DNA of 52,613 nt from Mycobacterium sp. E796 (GCF_001672815.1 NZ_LZKK01000335.1:1-52613); one strand, 5' to 3'. Counted from the first letter of the stretch, positions 8,828 to 18,220 are shown. Program-made: numbers and translations. Notes: generated from the letters alone by a model not told the origin.

Positions 8828-9613
8828 TTACTCGAACGACAAACGGACGGGGCCAAGACCCGTGAAGTCGGCGACGAACTCGTCACCGGCGCGCGCATCG
8901 ATCGCCCGCGTGCACGATCCCGGTAACACGATGTCACCTTTTCGCAGCCGCACCCCGAAACTTTCCACCTTGCGGGACAACCACGCGACCGCCGTGACGG
9001 GGTTGCCCAGCACGGCGTCGCTGCGACCCTCGGCGATCACCTCGCCGTTGCGGGTCAGCACCGCATCGATCGCCTTGACGTCGACGTTCGCCGGCGACAC
9101 CCTCGCCTGCCCGAGCACGAACCCCGCCGAGGAGGCGTTGTCGGCGATGGTGTCACACAGCGCGATCTTCCAATCGATGATGCGGGTATCGATCAGCTCG
9201 ATCGACGGCACCAGCGCCTCGGTGGCCGCCAGCACGTCGTCCTCAGTACACCCGGCGCCGGGCAGGTCGTCGGACAAGATGAAACCGACCTCCACCTCCA
9301 CCCGCGGATACAGGTAACGACCCGCCTTGACCGGGACGTCCTCGAACACCTGCATCTCGTCGAGCAAGTGGCCATAATCCGGCTCGTCGACCCCCATCAT
9401 CTGCTGCATCGCCACCGACGACAGGCCCACTTTGTGGCCCACCACCCGGGCCCCCTCGGCCACGCGCTGACGGATATTGATCAGCTGAATCTCATACGCG
9501 TCGACCACATCGATGTCCGGGTAACCGGCCGTCAACGGTGTGATGGGCTCACGGCTGCGCTCGGCCTGCGCCAAGGAAGCGGCTAGTCCGAAGCGTATTT
9601 CGTTGCTAAGCAC
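8828..9613 (-). CDS. 2-keto-4-pentenoate hydratase (MhpD/HsaE-like)
   Basis: 261 residues from GTG 9613; the frame is open further upstream but only from here does the sequence match the family (LSNEIRFGLAASLAQAERSR). GHKVGLSSVAMQQMMGVDEP and EVEVGFILSDDLPG are typical of the FAH-related hydratase fold, with Glu residues binding the divalent metal. It adds water to 2-hydroxypenta-2,4-dienoate to give 4-hydroxy-2-oxovalerate for the aldolase. The start overlaps the end of a truncated crotonase by 8 bases, so it was once translated as part of a longer operon. GGA at about -15 is the only ribosome-site candidate. Confidence 0.9.
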   Translation of the reverse strand: MLSNEIRFGLAASLAQAERSREPITPLTAGYPDIDVVDAYEIQLINIRQRVAEGARVVGHKVGLSSVAMQQMMGVDEPDYGHLLDEMQVFEDVPVKAGRYLYPRVEVEVGFILSDDLPGAGCTEDDVLAATEALVPSIELIDTRIIDWKIALCDTIADNASSAGFVLGQARVSPANVDVKAIDAVLTRNGEVIAEGRSDAVLGNPVTAVAWLSRKVESFGVRLRKGDIVLPGSCTRAIDARAGDEFVADFTGLGPVRLSFE

Positions 9614-9995
9614 TGGAAGTGGGTTCCTGTCCGCGCGGCGGTGCGGCCATAGCCTTGGCGTCCATTCCGCTGAGTGAACCGACACCGATTTCGGCGTTGT
9701 GGGCGCGCGCGAAGTGATGCAGCCCGAAGACGGCATCCATCCCGTTGCGCAATCCCATGTGGTCTTCGCATTGGTTGACCGCTCGCTTGGCCAGCGGGAG
9801 ACCAAAGGGCGGCATCGCGGCGACACGTGTCGCCAGACTGAGGGTTTCGTTCCTGTGCAGTGAGCGAGGGACGACTTGGTTCACCATTCCGACCTGATAA
9901 GCGCGCTGGGCGTTGAACCTGTCGCCGGTGTGAAGGATCTCTTTGGCAAACCGCGTCCCCAGTACCCAGGGGTGTGCAAAGTATCTGGTGTGTCC
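9606..9995 (-). pseudogene. C-terminal half of an enoyl-CoA hydratase/isomerase (crotonase)
   Basis: One frame, open from about 9995 to TAG 9606-9608, reads YFAHPWVLGTRFAKEILHTG, then AYQVGMVNQVVPR and FGLPLAKRAVNQCEDHMGL, then GMDAVFGLHHFARAHNAEIG. This is the C-terminal half of a crotonase-family protein similar to those in steroid side-chain degradation. The N-terminal half with the oxyanion-hole segment is missing, and nothing between 9996 and 10150 restores it. No suitable start codon precedes the homology; an ATG at 9997 is out of frame. About 130 of roughly 290 residues remain. Confidence 0.75.
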
Positions 9996-10150
9996 ATCGT
10001 GATGCCTTCCCTAATCCCGCATTCCAATGTCGACCATCATGGGAGTGGCTGATCGGCACGGGGTTGGTCGGTGTCCGCACACCGGGAGTCATCTCGATCA
10101 CACACGTGGGTCGCGTCCGGTGGGCGAAGGGTCGGCGTCGAATCTGTGAT

Positions 10151-10585
10151 CTACATCCGCACCAGCGTGAAGGGGTACGTGTTGGTCCCGCCGGGTGAAC
10201 CGTTGCAGCCCGACGCGAATGAGGAGTCCAACGAACCCACTAGGGTGGTGGCATCCCACGAGTAGGTGTCGTGGGTGGCGATGACGGGGCCGTAATAGAT
10301 GTCACCACAACGCAGGCCGTCGGGAACGTCGACAGTCAAGGTATAGCGGCCGTCGGCGAACTGCGCGGCACCGTTGTACTCGAACGCCTTGGCAACGGGT
10401 TGGGGTATGGCGTGCACACCGACACAGTTACCGTCGCACCGCGAAATTGCCCAAATCCAGGTGTGGAAGTCATATCTGCCGGTGATGAGTAGTTGGTAAT
10501 TGCCGGTCGGCATCGCGGCGCGGGCCACCGGCGTCAGTGACAACGCGGCCAGCATCAGCGAGAGACTCAACGTGAGGGCCTTCAC
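10151..10585 (-). CDS. Small secreted protein, paralogue of the mce-operon protein at 21059
   Basis: 144 residues from GTG 10585, with GGAG five bases upstream; the longer frame to 10882 is non-conserved. A signal peptide (KALTLSLSLMLAALSLTPVARA) ends before AMPTGNY. The mature part has four cysteines and a pattern G-x-Y...W-x-I-S-x-x-C...C-x-G-V...DG...G-x-Y/F...L-x-G...G-C...PF-x-L-x-K/R shared with the exported protein encoded after mceF. It is a mycobacterial hypothetical family; function unknown. It lies on the opposite strand from the mce operon, after the SDR at 10689, which is probably co-transcribed with it. Confidence 0.75.
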   Translation of the reverse strand: MKALTLSLSLMLAALSLTPVARAAMPTGNYQLLITGRYDFHTWIWAISRCDGNCVGVHAIPQPVAKAFEYNGAAQFADGRYTLTVDVPDGLRCGDIYYGPVIATHDTYSWDATTLVGSLDSSFASGCNGSPGGTNTYPFTLVRM

Positions 10586-10688
10586 CTTCACTCCGTTCAG
10601 ATCAGGGGAGTAGTCGGAACCTGCTGCGCGGCGGCGCAACCGGGGGCAATGTTCAGAAGGCGACGTTTTTATTCCGCGACGATGGAGC

Positions 10689-11495
10689 TCACATGTGTGA
10701 CCCGCCGTCGACGCGGACCTCGGTGCCTGTGATGAAGTAGGCGTCGGGGCATCCGAGCATGGCCACCACGGCGGCGACTGCGTCCGGCTTGGCGAAGACC
10801 GCGCCGCCCGGCTGCGCCAGCACCGGTTGGACCTTGCCGAATAACGCAAAGTCGGCGTCGGCGGGTAGTCCGGGCCCCACACTTTGCTTGGATTCGCCCG
10901 TGCCGTCGGTCATTCCCGAGGAGATCGACCCTGGCTGCACGCAGTTGAATCGGATGCCCTCTTTGCTGAACTCCATGGCCAGCGCATGGGTCATCGCCTG
11001 GATGCCACCTTTGGATGCTGCATAGGCACACATGTAGGGGTGTGCGAAGGCCGCCGAGGTGGAGCTGAAGTTGACTACCGCCGGACCGACGCCGCGACGC
11101 AACGCCGGGATAGCTTCGCGGATCATCAGGAAAGTGCCGATGAGATTGATCCGGATCACCTGCTCGAAGTCGGCCACCGTCGTCTGCAGGAGGTGGCCTG
11201 AGCGCAGGATCCCCGCCGCATTAACCAACGTATCGAGCCCGCCGAGTGTGGCGATCGCGCTCGTGAGCGCGTCGCGCACGGACTGCTCGGCGCCGATATC
11301 GACAATCAACGTCGTGAGTCGATCGCCGTAAGCGTCGGCTTTGGCCAGCGTGTCCTTTAACCCGGATTCACTGATGTCTGCGGCGACCACCCTTCCGCCC
11401 TCGTCGAGGACACGAAGAACGGTTGCCTGTCCGATCCCCGACCCGCCTCCGGTAACCAGGACCCGCCGATTCGTATATCTCTGCTGACTGTTCAC
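10689..11495 (-). CDS. Short-chain dehydrogenase/reductase
   Basis: 268 residues from GTG 11495 (AGGA about nine bases upstream); the frame upstream to 11723 is non-conserved and lies in the promoter region. Classical SDR features are all present: VLVTGGGSGIGQA near the N-terminus, VVAADIS for NAD preference, LVNAAGIL, the Ser in NFSSTSA, Tyr-xxx-Lys in YAASKGG, and the C-terminal ITGTEVRVDGGSHM. It is transcribed divergently from the mce operon, with 275 bases between the two starts, and may act on an imported lipid. Substrate unknown. Confidence 0.88.
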   Translation of the reverse strand: MNSQQRYTNRRVLVTGGGSGIGQATVLRVLDEGGRVVAADISESGLKDTLAKADAYGDRLTTLIVDIGAEQSVRDALTSAIATLGGLDTLVNAAGILRSGHLLQTTVADFEQVIRINLIGTFLMIREAIPALRRGVGPAVVNFSSTSAAFAHPYMCAYAASKGGIQAMTHALAMEFSKEGIRFNCVQPGSISSGMTDGTGESKQSVGPGLPADADFALFGKVQPVLAQPGGAVFAKPDAVAAVVAMLGCPDAYFITGTEVRVDGGSHM

Positions 11496-11770
11496 ACGCG
11501 GATCCTGCGCCGCGAACTTTGAAATGTCAGGTGTGTGTCCCGGTGGGTGGTCCTTCGAGTGGCGCACGACGCTTTCGATGGCACCGAGGCCACGCTGAAG
11601 CCCGGGCACGCTGCGGCGATGGATAAGCCTCCCGGTGGGCGGGACATCCTGTGGTCTAGATCTCACCCGACTGAGAGGGTGCTGCTCGACGCAGCCGGGA
11701 TCGGAGTGGTTGAAAACATCCACCCCTGGCTGCAGCGACCGCTGTTGACGATTCGGAGGAGCCAGAGCCC
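11496..11770. promoter_or_regulatory. Divergent promoter region of the mce operon and SDR
   Basis: 275 bases separate the GTG of the SDR (11495) and the GTG of the first YrbE gene (11771). No KstR box (TnnAACnnGTTnnA) was found. CGGAGGA at 11754-11760, with 10 bases before GTG 11771, is a plausible ribosome site. No gene was recognised; frames across it are shadows. Any mce regulator binding here remains unidentified. Confidence 0.35.
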
Positions 11771-12583
11771 GTGGTCAGTAAGGTGCCAGCGCCTTGGTCT
11801 GCGGGGCTTCCGCTGTTCGGCACGAGGCTGGCGGCGCCGATGCAGGCCATCGGCGGCTTGGTCGCGATGGCCGCTGACGCCGCAAAGTTCGCCCTCCGCA
11901 AGCCATTTCAGTGGCGCGAGCTTTTGGACCAGTCGTGGTTCGTCGCACGGGTATCGCTGATGCCCACACTGCTGGTCGCCATCCCGTTCACCGTGCTGGT
12001 CAGCTTCACCCTGAACATCCTGCTGCGCGAACTGGGCGCCGCCGACTTATCCGGCGCCGGTGCGGCTTTCGGCGCGGTCACCCAAGTTGGCCCCCTGGTC
12101 ACGGTGCTGATCGTGGCTGGCGCGGGCGCCACAGCGATGTGTGCAGACCTGGGTTCACGCACCATCCGCGAGGAGATCGACGCGCTGGAGGTGTTGGGCA
12201 TCAATCCGGTTCAGCGGCTGGTGACACCGCGCATGTTGGCCTCGGGCCTGGTGGCACTGCTGCTCAACAGCCTGGTCTGCATCATCGGCATCCTGGGCGG
12301 CTATTTCTTCTCGGTGTTCGTGCAGGACGTCAATCCCGGCGCATTCGCCGCCGGAATCACCTTGCTCACGGGGGTTCCCGAACTGATCATTTCGTCGGTC
12401 AAGGCGCTGCTGTTCGGTCTGGTCGCCGGGCTGGTCGCCTGCTATCGCGGGCTGACGATCAGCGGCGGCGGCGCCAAGGCGGTGGGCAACGCGGTCAACG
12501 AAACGGTGGTGTACGCGTTCATGTCGTTGTTTGTCATCAACGTCGTGGTGACCGCGATCGGTATCCAGATGACGGCGAAGTAG
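11771..12583 (+). CDS. yrbEA: MCE-system permease subunit YrbE (first copy, A type)
   Basis: 270 residues, GTG start with CGGAGGA ten bases upstream. After an amphipathic N-terminus (PFQWRELLDQSWFVARVSL) there are about five membrane helices, with the signature EEIDALEVLGINPVQRLVTP in the loop that contacts the ATPase in MlaE/YrbE permeases. With the second YrbE it forms the inner-membrane permease. The energising ATPase (MceG) is encoded elsewhere in mycobacteria and is not in this window. The stop abuts the next start (12584) with no gap. Confidence 0.95.
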   Translation: MVSKVPAPWSAGLPLFGTRLAAPMQAIGGLVAMAADAAKFALRKPFQWRELLDQSWFVARVSLMPTLLVAIPFTVLVSFTLNILLRELGAADLSGAGAAFGAVTQVGPLVTVLIVAGAGATAMCADLGSRTIREEIDALEVLGINPVQRLVTPRMLASGLVALLLNSLVCIIGILGGYFFSVFVQDVNPGAFAAGITLLTGVPELIISSVKALLFGLVAGLVACYRGLTISGGGAKAVGNAVNETVVYAFMSLFVINVVVTAIGIQMTAK

Positions 12584-13435
12584 ATGGGCGTGACGCTTCG
12601 AACGGCCTACCCTAGCCTGGTCCGTGAGATCAACCGACCCGTTACCGCACTGGGCGCTGTCGGCGACCATGTCTTGTTTTACGCAAAGGCGATCGCCGGG
12701 GCCCGGTTCGCAGCCATCCACTATCGGCGAGAGATCGTGCGGCTGATCGCCGAAATCAGCATGGGTGCAGGGACATTGGCGATGATCGGCGGCACAGTCG
12801 TCATCGTCGGATTTCTCACGCTGGCCACGGGAGGGACGCTGGCCATTCAGGGGTACAGCTCGCTGGGCAACATCGGTATCGAGGCGCTGACCGGGTTTTT
12901 GGCTGCATTCATCAACGTCCGTATCTCGGCACCCATTGTTGCCGGCATCGGCTTGGCCGCCACCTTCGGCGCCGGGGTGACCGCGCAGCTGGGCGCGATG
13001 CGGATCAACGAGGAAATCGATGCGCTGGAAACCATGGCGATCCGGCCCGTTTCCTACCTGGTCAGCACCCGCATCATCGCCGGGATGCTCGCGATCACCC
13101 CGCTCTACTCAATAGCGGTCATCTTGTCATTCGTGGCCAGCCAATTCACCACCGTGGTCGTGATGGGGCAATCCGGAGGACTGTATAGCCACTACTTCAC
13201 AACGTTTTTGAACCCCGTGGACCTGTTGTGGTCGTTTCTGCAGGCCCTGTTGATGGCCCTGGCCATCCTGTTCATCCACACCTACTACGGCTATTTCGCG
13301 AGCGGTGGACCCACCGGTGTCGGTGTTGCGGTGGGGATCGCGGTGCGCACCTCCCTGATCGTCGTCGTCTCGGTGACACTGCTGGTCTCGTTGGCGATCT
13401 ATGGGGCCAACGGAAACTTCAACCTGTCGGGCTAG
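12584..13435 (+). CDS. yrbEB: MCE-system permease subunit YrbE (second copy, B type)
   Basis: 283 residues beginning at the base after the previous stop. Like its partner it has multiple hydrophobic segments and the loop EEIDALETMAIRPVSYLVST. The segment FASGGPTGVGVAVGIAVRTS is typical of the B-type subunit. It should pair one-to-one with the first YrbE to make the transmembrane channel onto which the Mce ring docks. Twelve bases separate its stop from the mceA start. Confidence 0.95.
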   Translation: MGVTLRTAYPSLVREINRPVTALGAVGDHVLFYAKAIAGARFAAIHYRREIVRLIAEISMGAGTLAMIGGTVVIVGFLTLATGGTLAIQGYSSLGNIGIEALTGFLAAFINVRISAPIVAGIGLAATFGAGVTAQLGAMRINEEIDALETMAIRPVSYLVSTRIIAGMLAITPLYSIAVILSFVASQFTTVVVMGQSGGLYSHYFTTFLNPVDLLWSFLQALLMALAILFIHTYYGYFASGGPTGVGVAVGIAVRTSLIVVVSVTLLVSLAIYGANGNFNLSG

Positions 13436-13447
13436 GGAGAAAATCCG

Positions 13448-14635
13448 GTGTCAACCTCAGCTCTGCGCCCGCTGCTGGGTGCGGCCGCGATCGCGGTGAT
13501 CGCTGCCATCGTCGCCGGAACTGTCGTGCTCTTTCAAGGTGGCGCCGTCGAATCGGTTCCAGTCACGGTGCTTTCGCCGCGGGCAGGTCTGGTGATGAAC
13601 CCCGACGCCAAGGTCAAACTGCACGGCGCACAAGTGGGTAAGGTCTCCTCGATCGACAACTTGCCTGACGGGCGGGCCGCCATTCACCTGGCGATGGATC
13701 CGTCCTCGCTGCACCTCATCCCAGCCAATACCCGTGTCGACATCGAATCGACAACGGTCTTCGGATCGAAATTCGTGCAGCTCATACCGCCGCCGGATGC
13801 GTCCCCGCAGCCGCTGAAGGCCGGCCAGGTCCTTGATTCCAGCCACGTCACCGTCGAAATCAACACGCTGTTCGAGCACTTGGTCTCGGTGCTGTCCCAA
13901 ATCGAACCCGAAAAGCTCAACGAGACGCTGGGCGCACTCGCCCAGGCCTTCGCCGGGCGTGGCGACAAGCTTGGTCGCACCCTGGCCGATCTCGACACGT
14001 TGTTGACCAAGATCGATCCAAGTCTGAGCACCTTGAGCCACGAGTTCGCGATAGCTCCGCAGGTCATCGGTGCCTACGCCGACGCGGCCCCCGACCTGAT
14101 CAGGACGATCCAGAATTCGACGCGGGTCAGCGACACCGTCGTCGACCGCCAACACGATCTCGACTCCGCACTCATCAGCGCGATTGCCTTGGCCGACACC
14201 GGAAACGACGTGGTGGCAACCAACGCGCAAGCGTTTACCGCAGTCCTGCATCTGCTGGTACCTACCACCGACCTGACCAATAAATACAACCAGGCGCTCA
14301 CCTGCGCCCTGGCCGGCCTCAAGCCGCTGGCCACCGGCCCACCTATGCCGGTCCCCGGCGTCCTGTTGCTGGACTCGTTTCTGCTGGGCACCGAACGCTA
14401 CCGCTATCCCCAAAACCTCCCCAAGGTCGCCGCGACCGGCGGCCCACAGTGTATGGGTCTACCGGACGTGGGCTTCGGGAACCGCCCGCCCTACCTCGTC
14501 ACCGACATCGACGCCAATCAGGCCCAATACGGGAACCAGGGAATCCTGTTGAACTCCAACCGCCTCAAACAGATTTTGTTCGGCCCGATCGATGGCCCAC
14601 CGCGTAACACCCCGCAGATCGGCATGCCCGGATGA
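13448..14635 (+). CDS. mceA: MceA-family lipid-transport protein
   Basis: 395 residues from GTG 13448 with GGGAGA upstream. One N-terminal hydrophobic helix (ALRPLLGAAAIAVIAAIVAG) anchors it. The MlaD/MCE domain follows (SPRAGLVMNPDAKVKLHG to IESTTVFGSKFVQLIPP), then a long predicted coiled region and a C-terminal Pro/Gly-rich part ending PRNTPQIGMPG. One copy each of MceA-F would form a heterohexameric tube carrying lipid across the cell wall. The stop overlaps mceB by four bases (ATGA at 14632). Confidence 0.95.
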   Translation: MSTSALRPLLGAAAIAVIAAIVAGTVVLFQGGAVESVPVTVLSPRAGLVMNPDAKVKLHGAQVGKVSSIDNLPDGRAAIHLAMDPSSLHLIPANTRVDIESTTVFGSKFVQLIPPPDASPQPLKAGQVLDSSHVTVEINTLFEHLVSVLSQIEPEKLNETLGALAQAFAGRGDKLGRTLADLDTLLTKIDPSLSTLSHEFAIAPQVIGAYADAAPDLIRTIQNSTRVSDTVVDRQHDLDSALISAIALADTGNDVVATNAQAFTAVLHLLVPTTDLTNKYNQALTCALAGLKPLATGPPMPVPGVLLLDSFLLGTERYRYPQNLPKVAATGGPQCMGLPDVGFGNRPPYLVTDIDANQAQYGNQGILLNSNRLKQILFGPIDGPPRNTPQIGMPG

Positions 14636-15657
14636 CCGGCTCGGCTGGGACCGCCCTGAAATTCGGGGCCTTCGCGCTGGTGACCGCGCTGTTGACCGCC
14701 GCGCTGTTCGCTATTCTCGGCCAGTACCGCACGGGTTCGACGTATGGCTATTCGGCGGTGTTCAGCGACGCCTCCAGCCTGAAATCTGGTGACTCGGTGC
14801 GCGCCGCAGGGATTCGCGTCGGAACGGTCAACGGCGTTTCGCTGCGACCCGACAACGCGGTGGTGGTGACGTTCGACGCCAACCGCGACGTGGCGCTCAC
14901 CACCAGCACCCGGGTGGCGGTGCGCTACCTCAACCTGGTCGGTGACCGCTACCTGGACCTTCTGGACGCGCCCGGCTCGGCGAAGATCCAACCGCCCGGA
15001 TCACAGATCCCGAAAGAGCGCACCGAGCCGGCACTCGACCTCGACCTGCTCTTGGGTGGCCTCAAACCAGTGATCCAGGGCCTCAATCCACAAGCGGTCA
15101 ACGCGCTGACCAGCTCGTTGATTCAGATTCTGCAGGGCAGCAGCGGCGACGTGGAGTCGCTGTTCGCCAAAACGTCCTCCTTTTCGAATGCGTTGGCAGA
15201 CAACGGTCAAGTGGTCCAGCAATTAGTCGACAACCTCAACGAAGTAATCGCCACGGTCGCCAAAGACGGCAACAAGTTCTCCGGGACCGTGGATCGCCTG
15301 GAGCGGCTCATCACCGAGTTGTCGCACGAACGTGATCCCATCGGCGACGCCATCACCGCACTCGACAAGGGAACCGCATCGCTAGGGGACCTACTCACCC
15401 AGGCCCGCCCCCCCTTGGCGGGCACCGTCGACCAACTCAATCGGTTGGCCCCGTTGCTTGACAACGACAAAGCGCGCCTGGACCTTTCGCTAAAACGGGC
15501 GCCCGAGAACTATCGCAAACTCGTCCGGCTCGGCGCCTACGGCAGCTTCATCAACCAGTACCTGTGCGGAATCTCGATCCGGGTCACAGACCTTCAAGGC
15601 CGCACCGCTGTGTTCCCGTGGATCATCCAAAATACGGGAAGATGCGGGGAGCCCTGA
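14632..15657 (+). CDS. mceB: MceB-family lipid-transport protein
   Basis: 341 residues. The N-terminal helix (FALVTALLTAALFAIL) is followed by the MCE domain with YSAVFSDASSLKSGDSVRAA and RVAVRYLNLVGDRYLDLLD. A heptad-like region follows (QVVQQLVDNLNEVIATVAKD, then ERLITELSHERDPIGDA), typical of the needle-forming part. The C-terminal CGISIRVTDLQGRT is a recurring MceB ending. Four-base overlap with mceA and a TGATG junction with mceC (15655-15659). Confidence 0.95.
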   Translation: MTGSAGTALKFGAFALVTALLTAALFAILGQYRTGSTYGYSAVFSDASSLKSGDSVRAAGIRVGTVNGVSLRPDNAVVVTFDANRDVALTTSTRVAVRYLNLVGDRYLDLLDAPGSAKIQPPGSQIPKERTEPALDLDLLLGGLKPVIQGLNPQAVNALTSSLIQILQGSSGDVESLFAKTSSFSNALADNGQVVQQLVDNLNEVIATVAKDGNKFSGTVDRLERLITELSHERDPIGDAITALDKGTASLGDLLTQARPPLAGTVDQLNRLAPLLDNDKARLDLSLKRAPENYRKLVRLGAYGSFINQYLCGISIRVTDLQGRTAVFPWIIQNTGRCGEP

Positions 15658-16736
15658 TGCTGAAATACCACGGGTTCCAACTCATCCGGACCGGCTTCAT
15701 CGGTGTCGTGCTGGTCGCGCTGATCATCATTATCGGACTCCACCCCCAACAGCTGTTGTCGATGGCCACCTCGATCCGATACCAAGCGTTGTTCACCGAG
15801 GCCGGCGGCCTGACGGCCGGCAATGACGTCCGCGTATCAGGTGTGAAAAAGGGAACGGTTTCCGACGTCGCGTTCCATCACGGAAAAGCGTTGGTGACCT
15901 TCACCCTGGAAGCCAACGTGCATCTGGGATCGCAGACCACCGCGCACATCAGGACCGGTACCCTGCTGGGGGCGCGGATGCTGGCCGTGGAGCCCGCAGG
16001 CGGCGGCACGATGCACGCCTCCGACGTCATCCCCGTCTTTCGAACATCCTCGCCCTATTCATTGACCGACGCCGTGAGCGACTTCACCGACAACACCGCC
16101 CAGACCGACACCGGTTCGCTCAACCGATCCTTGGAGACACTGACGGAGACCATCGAGCGGATCACCCCTCGCCTTGGGCCGACCTTCGACGGCCTAAGCC
16201 GGCTGTCGCAATCGTTGAACAGCAGGAACGAATCGCTGGCCAATCTACTCAAGAGCGCTGCCGACGTCACCGCGATCCTGTCGGCGCGCAGCCAGCAGGT
16301 CAACACACTGCTGCTCAACGCCAACGACCTGATGGGTGTGCTGAATCAACGCCGCTACGCGATCGTCAACCTGCTTGCCAACACCTCGGCGCTGGCCCAA
16401 CAGCTAACCGGCATGGTGGCCGACAACGAAAAAGAACTGGCGCCCACATTGGCAAAGCTCAACTCGGTCACCGCGATGCTGGAAAAAAACCGTGACAACA
16501 TCGCCAAGGCTATCGTCGGACTAGCGAAATACCAAGTCACCCAGGGCGAATCGGTAAACAACGGCTTCTACTACAACGCCTTCGTAGGAAACCTGATCCC
16601 GGCGCAATCCATTCAGCCATTCCTGGACTACATCTTCGGATTCCGGCGCGGCGTCAACGCGGGGCAACCACCTGACAATGCCGGCCCGCGCGCCGAATTC
16701 CCCTGGCCGCACAACGCCATTCCCGGAGGGCATTAA
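15657..16736 (+). CDS. mceC: MceC-family lipid-transport protein
   Basis: 359 residues if started at ATG 15657, which overlaps the mceB stop by one base and has GGGGA about seven bases upstream. An in-frame ATG at 15642 is possible, and the frame opens back to 15564 inside mceB. After the membrane helix (RTGFIGVVLVALIIIIGLHP) comes the MCE domain with YQALFTEAGGLTAGNDVRVS. The long helical region contains FDGLSRLSQSLNSRNESLAN and LNQRRYAIVNLLANTSALAQ, characteristic of MceC. TAATG junction with mceD. Confidence 0.94.
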   Translation: MLKYHGFQLIRTGFIGVVLVALIIIIGLHPQQLLSMATSIRYQALFTEAGGLTAGNDVRVSGVKKGTVSDVAFHHGKALVTFTLEANVHLGSQTTAHIRTGTLLGARMLAVEPAGGGTMHASDVIPVFRTSSPYSLTDAVSDFTDNTAQTDTGSLNRSLETLTETIERITPRLGPTFDGLSRLSQSLNSRNESLANLLKSAADVTAILSARSQQVNTLLLNANDLMGVLNQRRYAIVNLLANTSALAQQLTGMVADNEKELAPTLAKLNSVTAMLEKNRDNIAKAIVGLAKYQVTQGESVNNGFYYNAFVGNLIPAQSIQPFLDYIFGFRRGVNAGQPPDNAGPRAEFPWPHNAIPGGH

Positions 16737-18220
16737 TGAAGACGACAAGGCCGCGGCTCACCAAAGCGCTGCTGACCGTCTTGGTGGCGCTCCTCGTTGC
16801 GGGCACCGGACTCGTGGTTCGCCGGGAGTTCTTCGGACCCACGACGATTACCGCGTATTTCAGCTCGGCGACCGCCATCTATCCCGGAGACGAGGTCCGA
16901 GTCGCGGGTGTCAAAGTGGGCAGCGTCAAATCCATTGAGCCGCAAGGTACACAGGCCAAAATGATTCTCGCGGTCAATCACGGCGTGCCGATCCCGGCCG
17001 ATGCCAAGGCTGTGATCATGGCCCAAAACCTTGTCGCTGCACGCTATGTACAGCTGACGCCGGCTTATGAAGCCAAGGGACCGGGAGGGCCGCGGATGCC
17101 CGACGGGGCGGTGATCGGCGCCGACCGTACCGCGGTGCCCGTCGAGTGGGATCAGGTCAAAACGCAACTGACGCGGCTGGCCACGGAGTTGGGTCCTACC
17201 CACGGCGTTTCCACCACTGCGTTGGGACACTTTATCGACAGCGCGGCCAACGCGATGGCAGGCAACGGCGACAAACTTCGCCAAACTATCGCTCAACTGT
17301 CCAAAGTCGGCCGCATCCTGGCCGGCGGCAGCGGCAACATCGCCGACATCATCAAGAACCTGCAGATTTTCGTCACCGCACTGCGCGACAGCAACGTTCA
17401 GATCGTTGAATTCCAAGACCGCCTGGCCAGCGTGACCAGCATCGTGGACGGCAACCGGTCAGATCTGGACGCGGCGTTGACCAACTTGTCATCAGCCGTC
17501 GGCGAGGTGCAGCGCTTCATCGCCGGAAGCAGAGACCAGGCCGCAGAACAGATTCAGCGGCTGGCCAATGTGACCCAGAATCTGGCCGACCACCGCATGG
17601 CGGTGGAAAATCTCCTCCACGTGGCGCCCAACGCCATCGCCAACGGCTACAACATCTACAGCCCCGACAGCGGAACCGCTCGAGGAGCCTTCGCCATGTC
17701 GAACTTCGCCAACCCGGTAACGCTGGTGTGCTCGGCCATCGGAGCGGTGAAAAACGCCACCGCGACTGAAACCGGCAAACTCTGCGCGCAGTACCTCGGC
17801 CCCGCGCTGCGCCTGATCAATTTCAACTACCTGCCCATACCGTTCAACGCCTATCTCGCCAAGTCGCCGAGCCCGGAAAACCTTGTGTATTCCGACCCGA
17901 ACCTGGCTCCCGGCGGACCGGGCGGCGTGCCTGCACTGCCCACGGACCCGCCCGCCGTGTCGGCCTATACCGGTGCCGGCGACATCCCACCACCGGCGGG
18001 CTGGGATCTGCCGCCGGGTCCGCCAGGAGCCTACACACCCCACGGGTTGCCGGCAGACCCCCAGCCGGCATTGTTTCCCGGTGCCCCGATTCCCCCCGGA
18101 GTGCCCACCGCGGCGCAACCCGTGCCCGCGCCGGCCTCTCTGCAAGACATGATGGTGCCCGCCCCAGCTCAACCACCGGGTGACCCCACACCGCAACCCG
18201 CCGGCGGGACACCACGATGA
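16736..18220 (+). CDS. mceD: MceD-family lipid-transport protein with a proline-rich tail
   Basis: 494 residues. Membrane anchor (LTVLVALLVAGTGLVV), then MCE domain (ITAYFSSATAIYPGDEVRVA, then NLVAARYVQLTPAY), a helical region, the conserved LINFNYLPIPFNAYLAKSP, and an approximately 110-residue Pro-rich tail from about residue 385 to the end. Such tails are common in MceD and probably extend through the cell wall. One-base overlap with mceC; ATGA overlap with mceE. Confidence 0.95.
   Translation: MKTTRPRLTKALLTVLVALLVAGTGLVVRREFFGPTTITAYFSSATAIYPGDEVRVAGVKVGSVKSIEPQGTQAKMILAVNHGVPIPADAKAVIMAQNLVAARYVQLTPAYEAKGPGGPRMPDGAVIGADRTAVPVEWDQVKTQLTRLATELGPTHGVSTTALGHFIDSAANAMAGNGDKLRQTIAQLSKVGRILAGGSGNIADIIKNLQIFVTALRDSNVQIVEFQDRLASVTSIVDGNRSDLDAALTNLSSAVGEVQRFIAGSRDQAAEQIQRLANVTQNLADHRMAVENLLHVAPNAIANGYNIYSPDSGTARGAFAMSNFANPVTLVCSAIGAVKNATATETGKLCAQYLGPALRLINFNYLPIPFNAYLAKSPSPENLVYSDPNLAPGGPGGVPALPTDPPAVSAYTGAGDIPPPAGWDLPPGPPGAYTPHGLPADPQPALFPGAPIPPGVPTAAQPVPAPASLQDMMVPAPAQPPGDPTPQPAGGTPR

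Noticed and set aside
11531..11723. N-terminal extension of the SDR at 10689 into the mce promoter region
   Set aside because: The residues are non-conserved and lie upstream of a good GTG start with a ribosome site at 11495.
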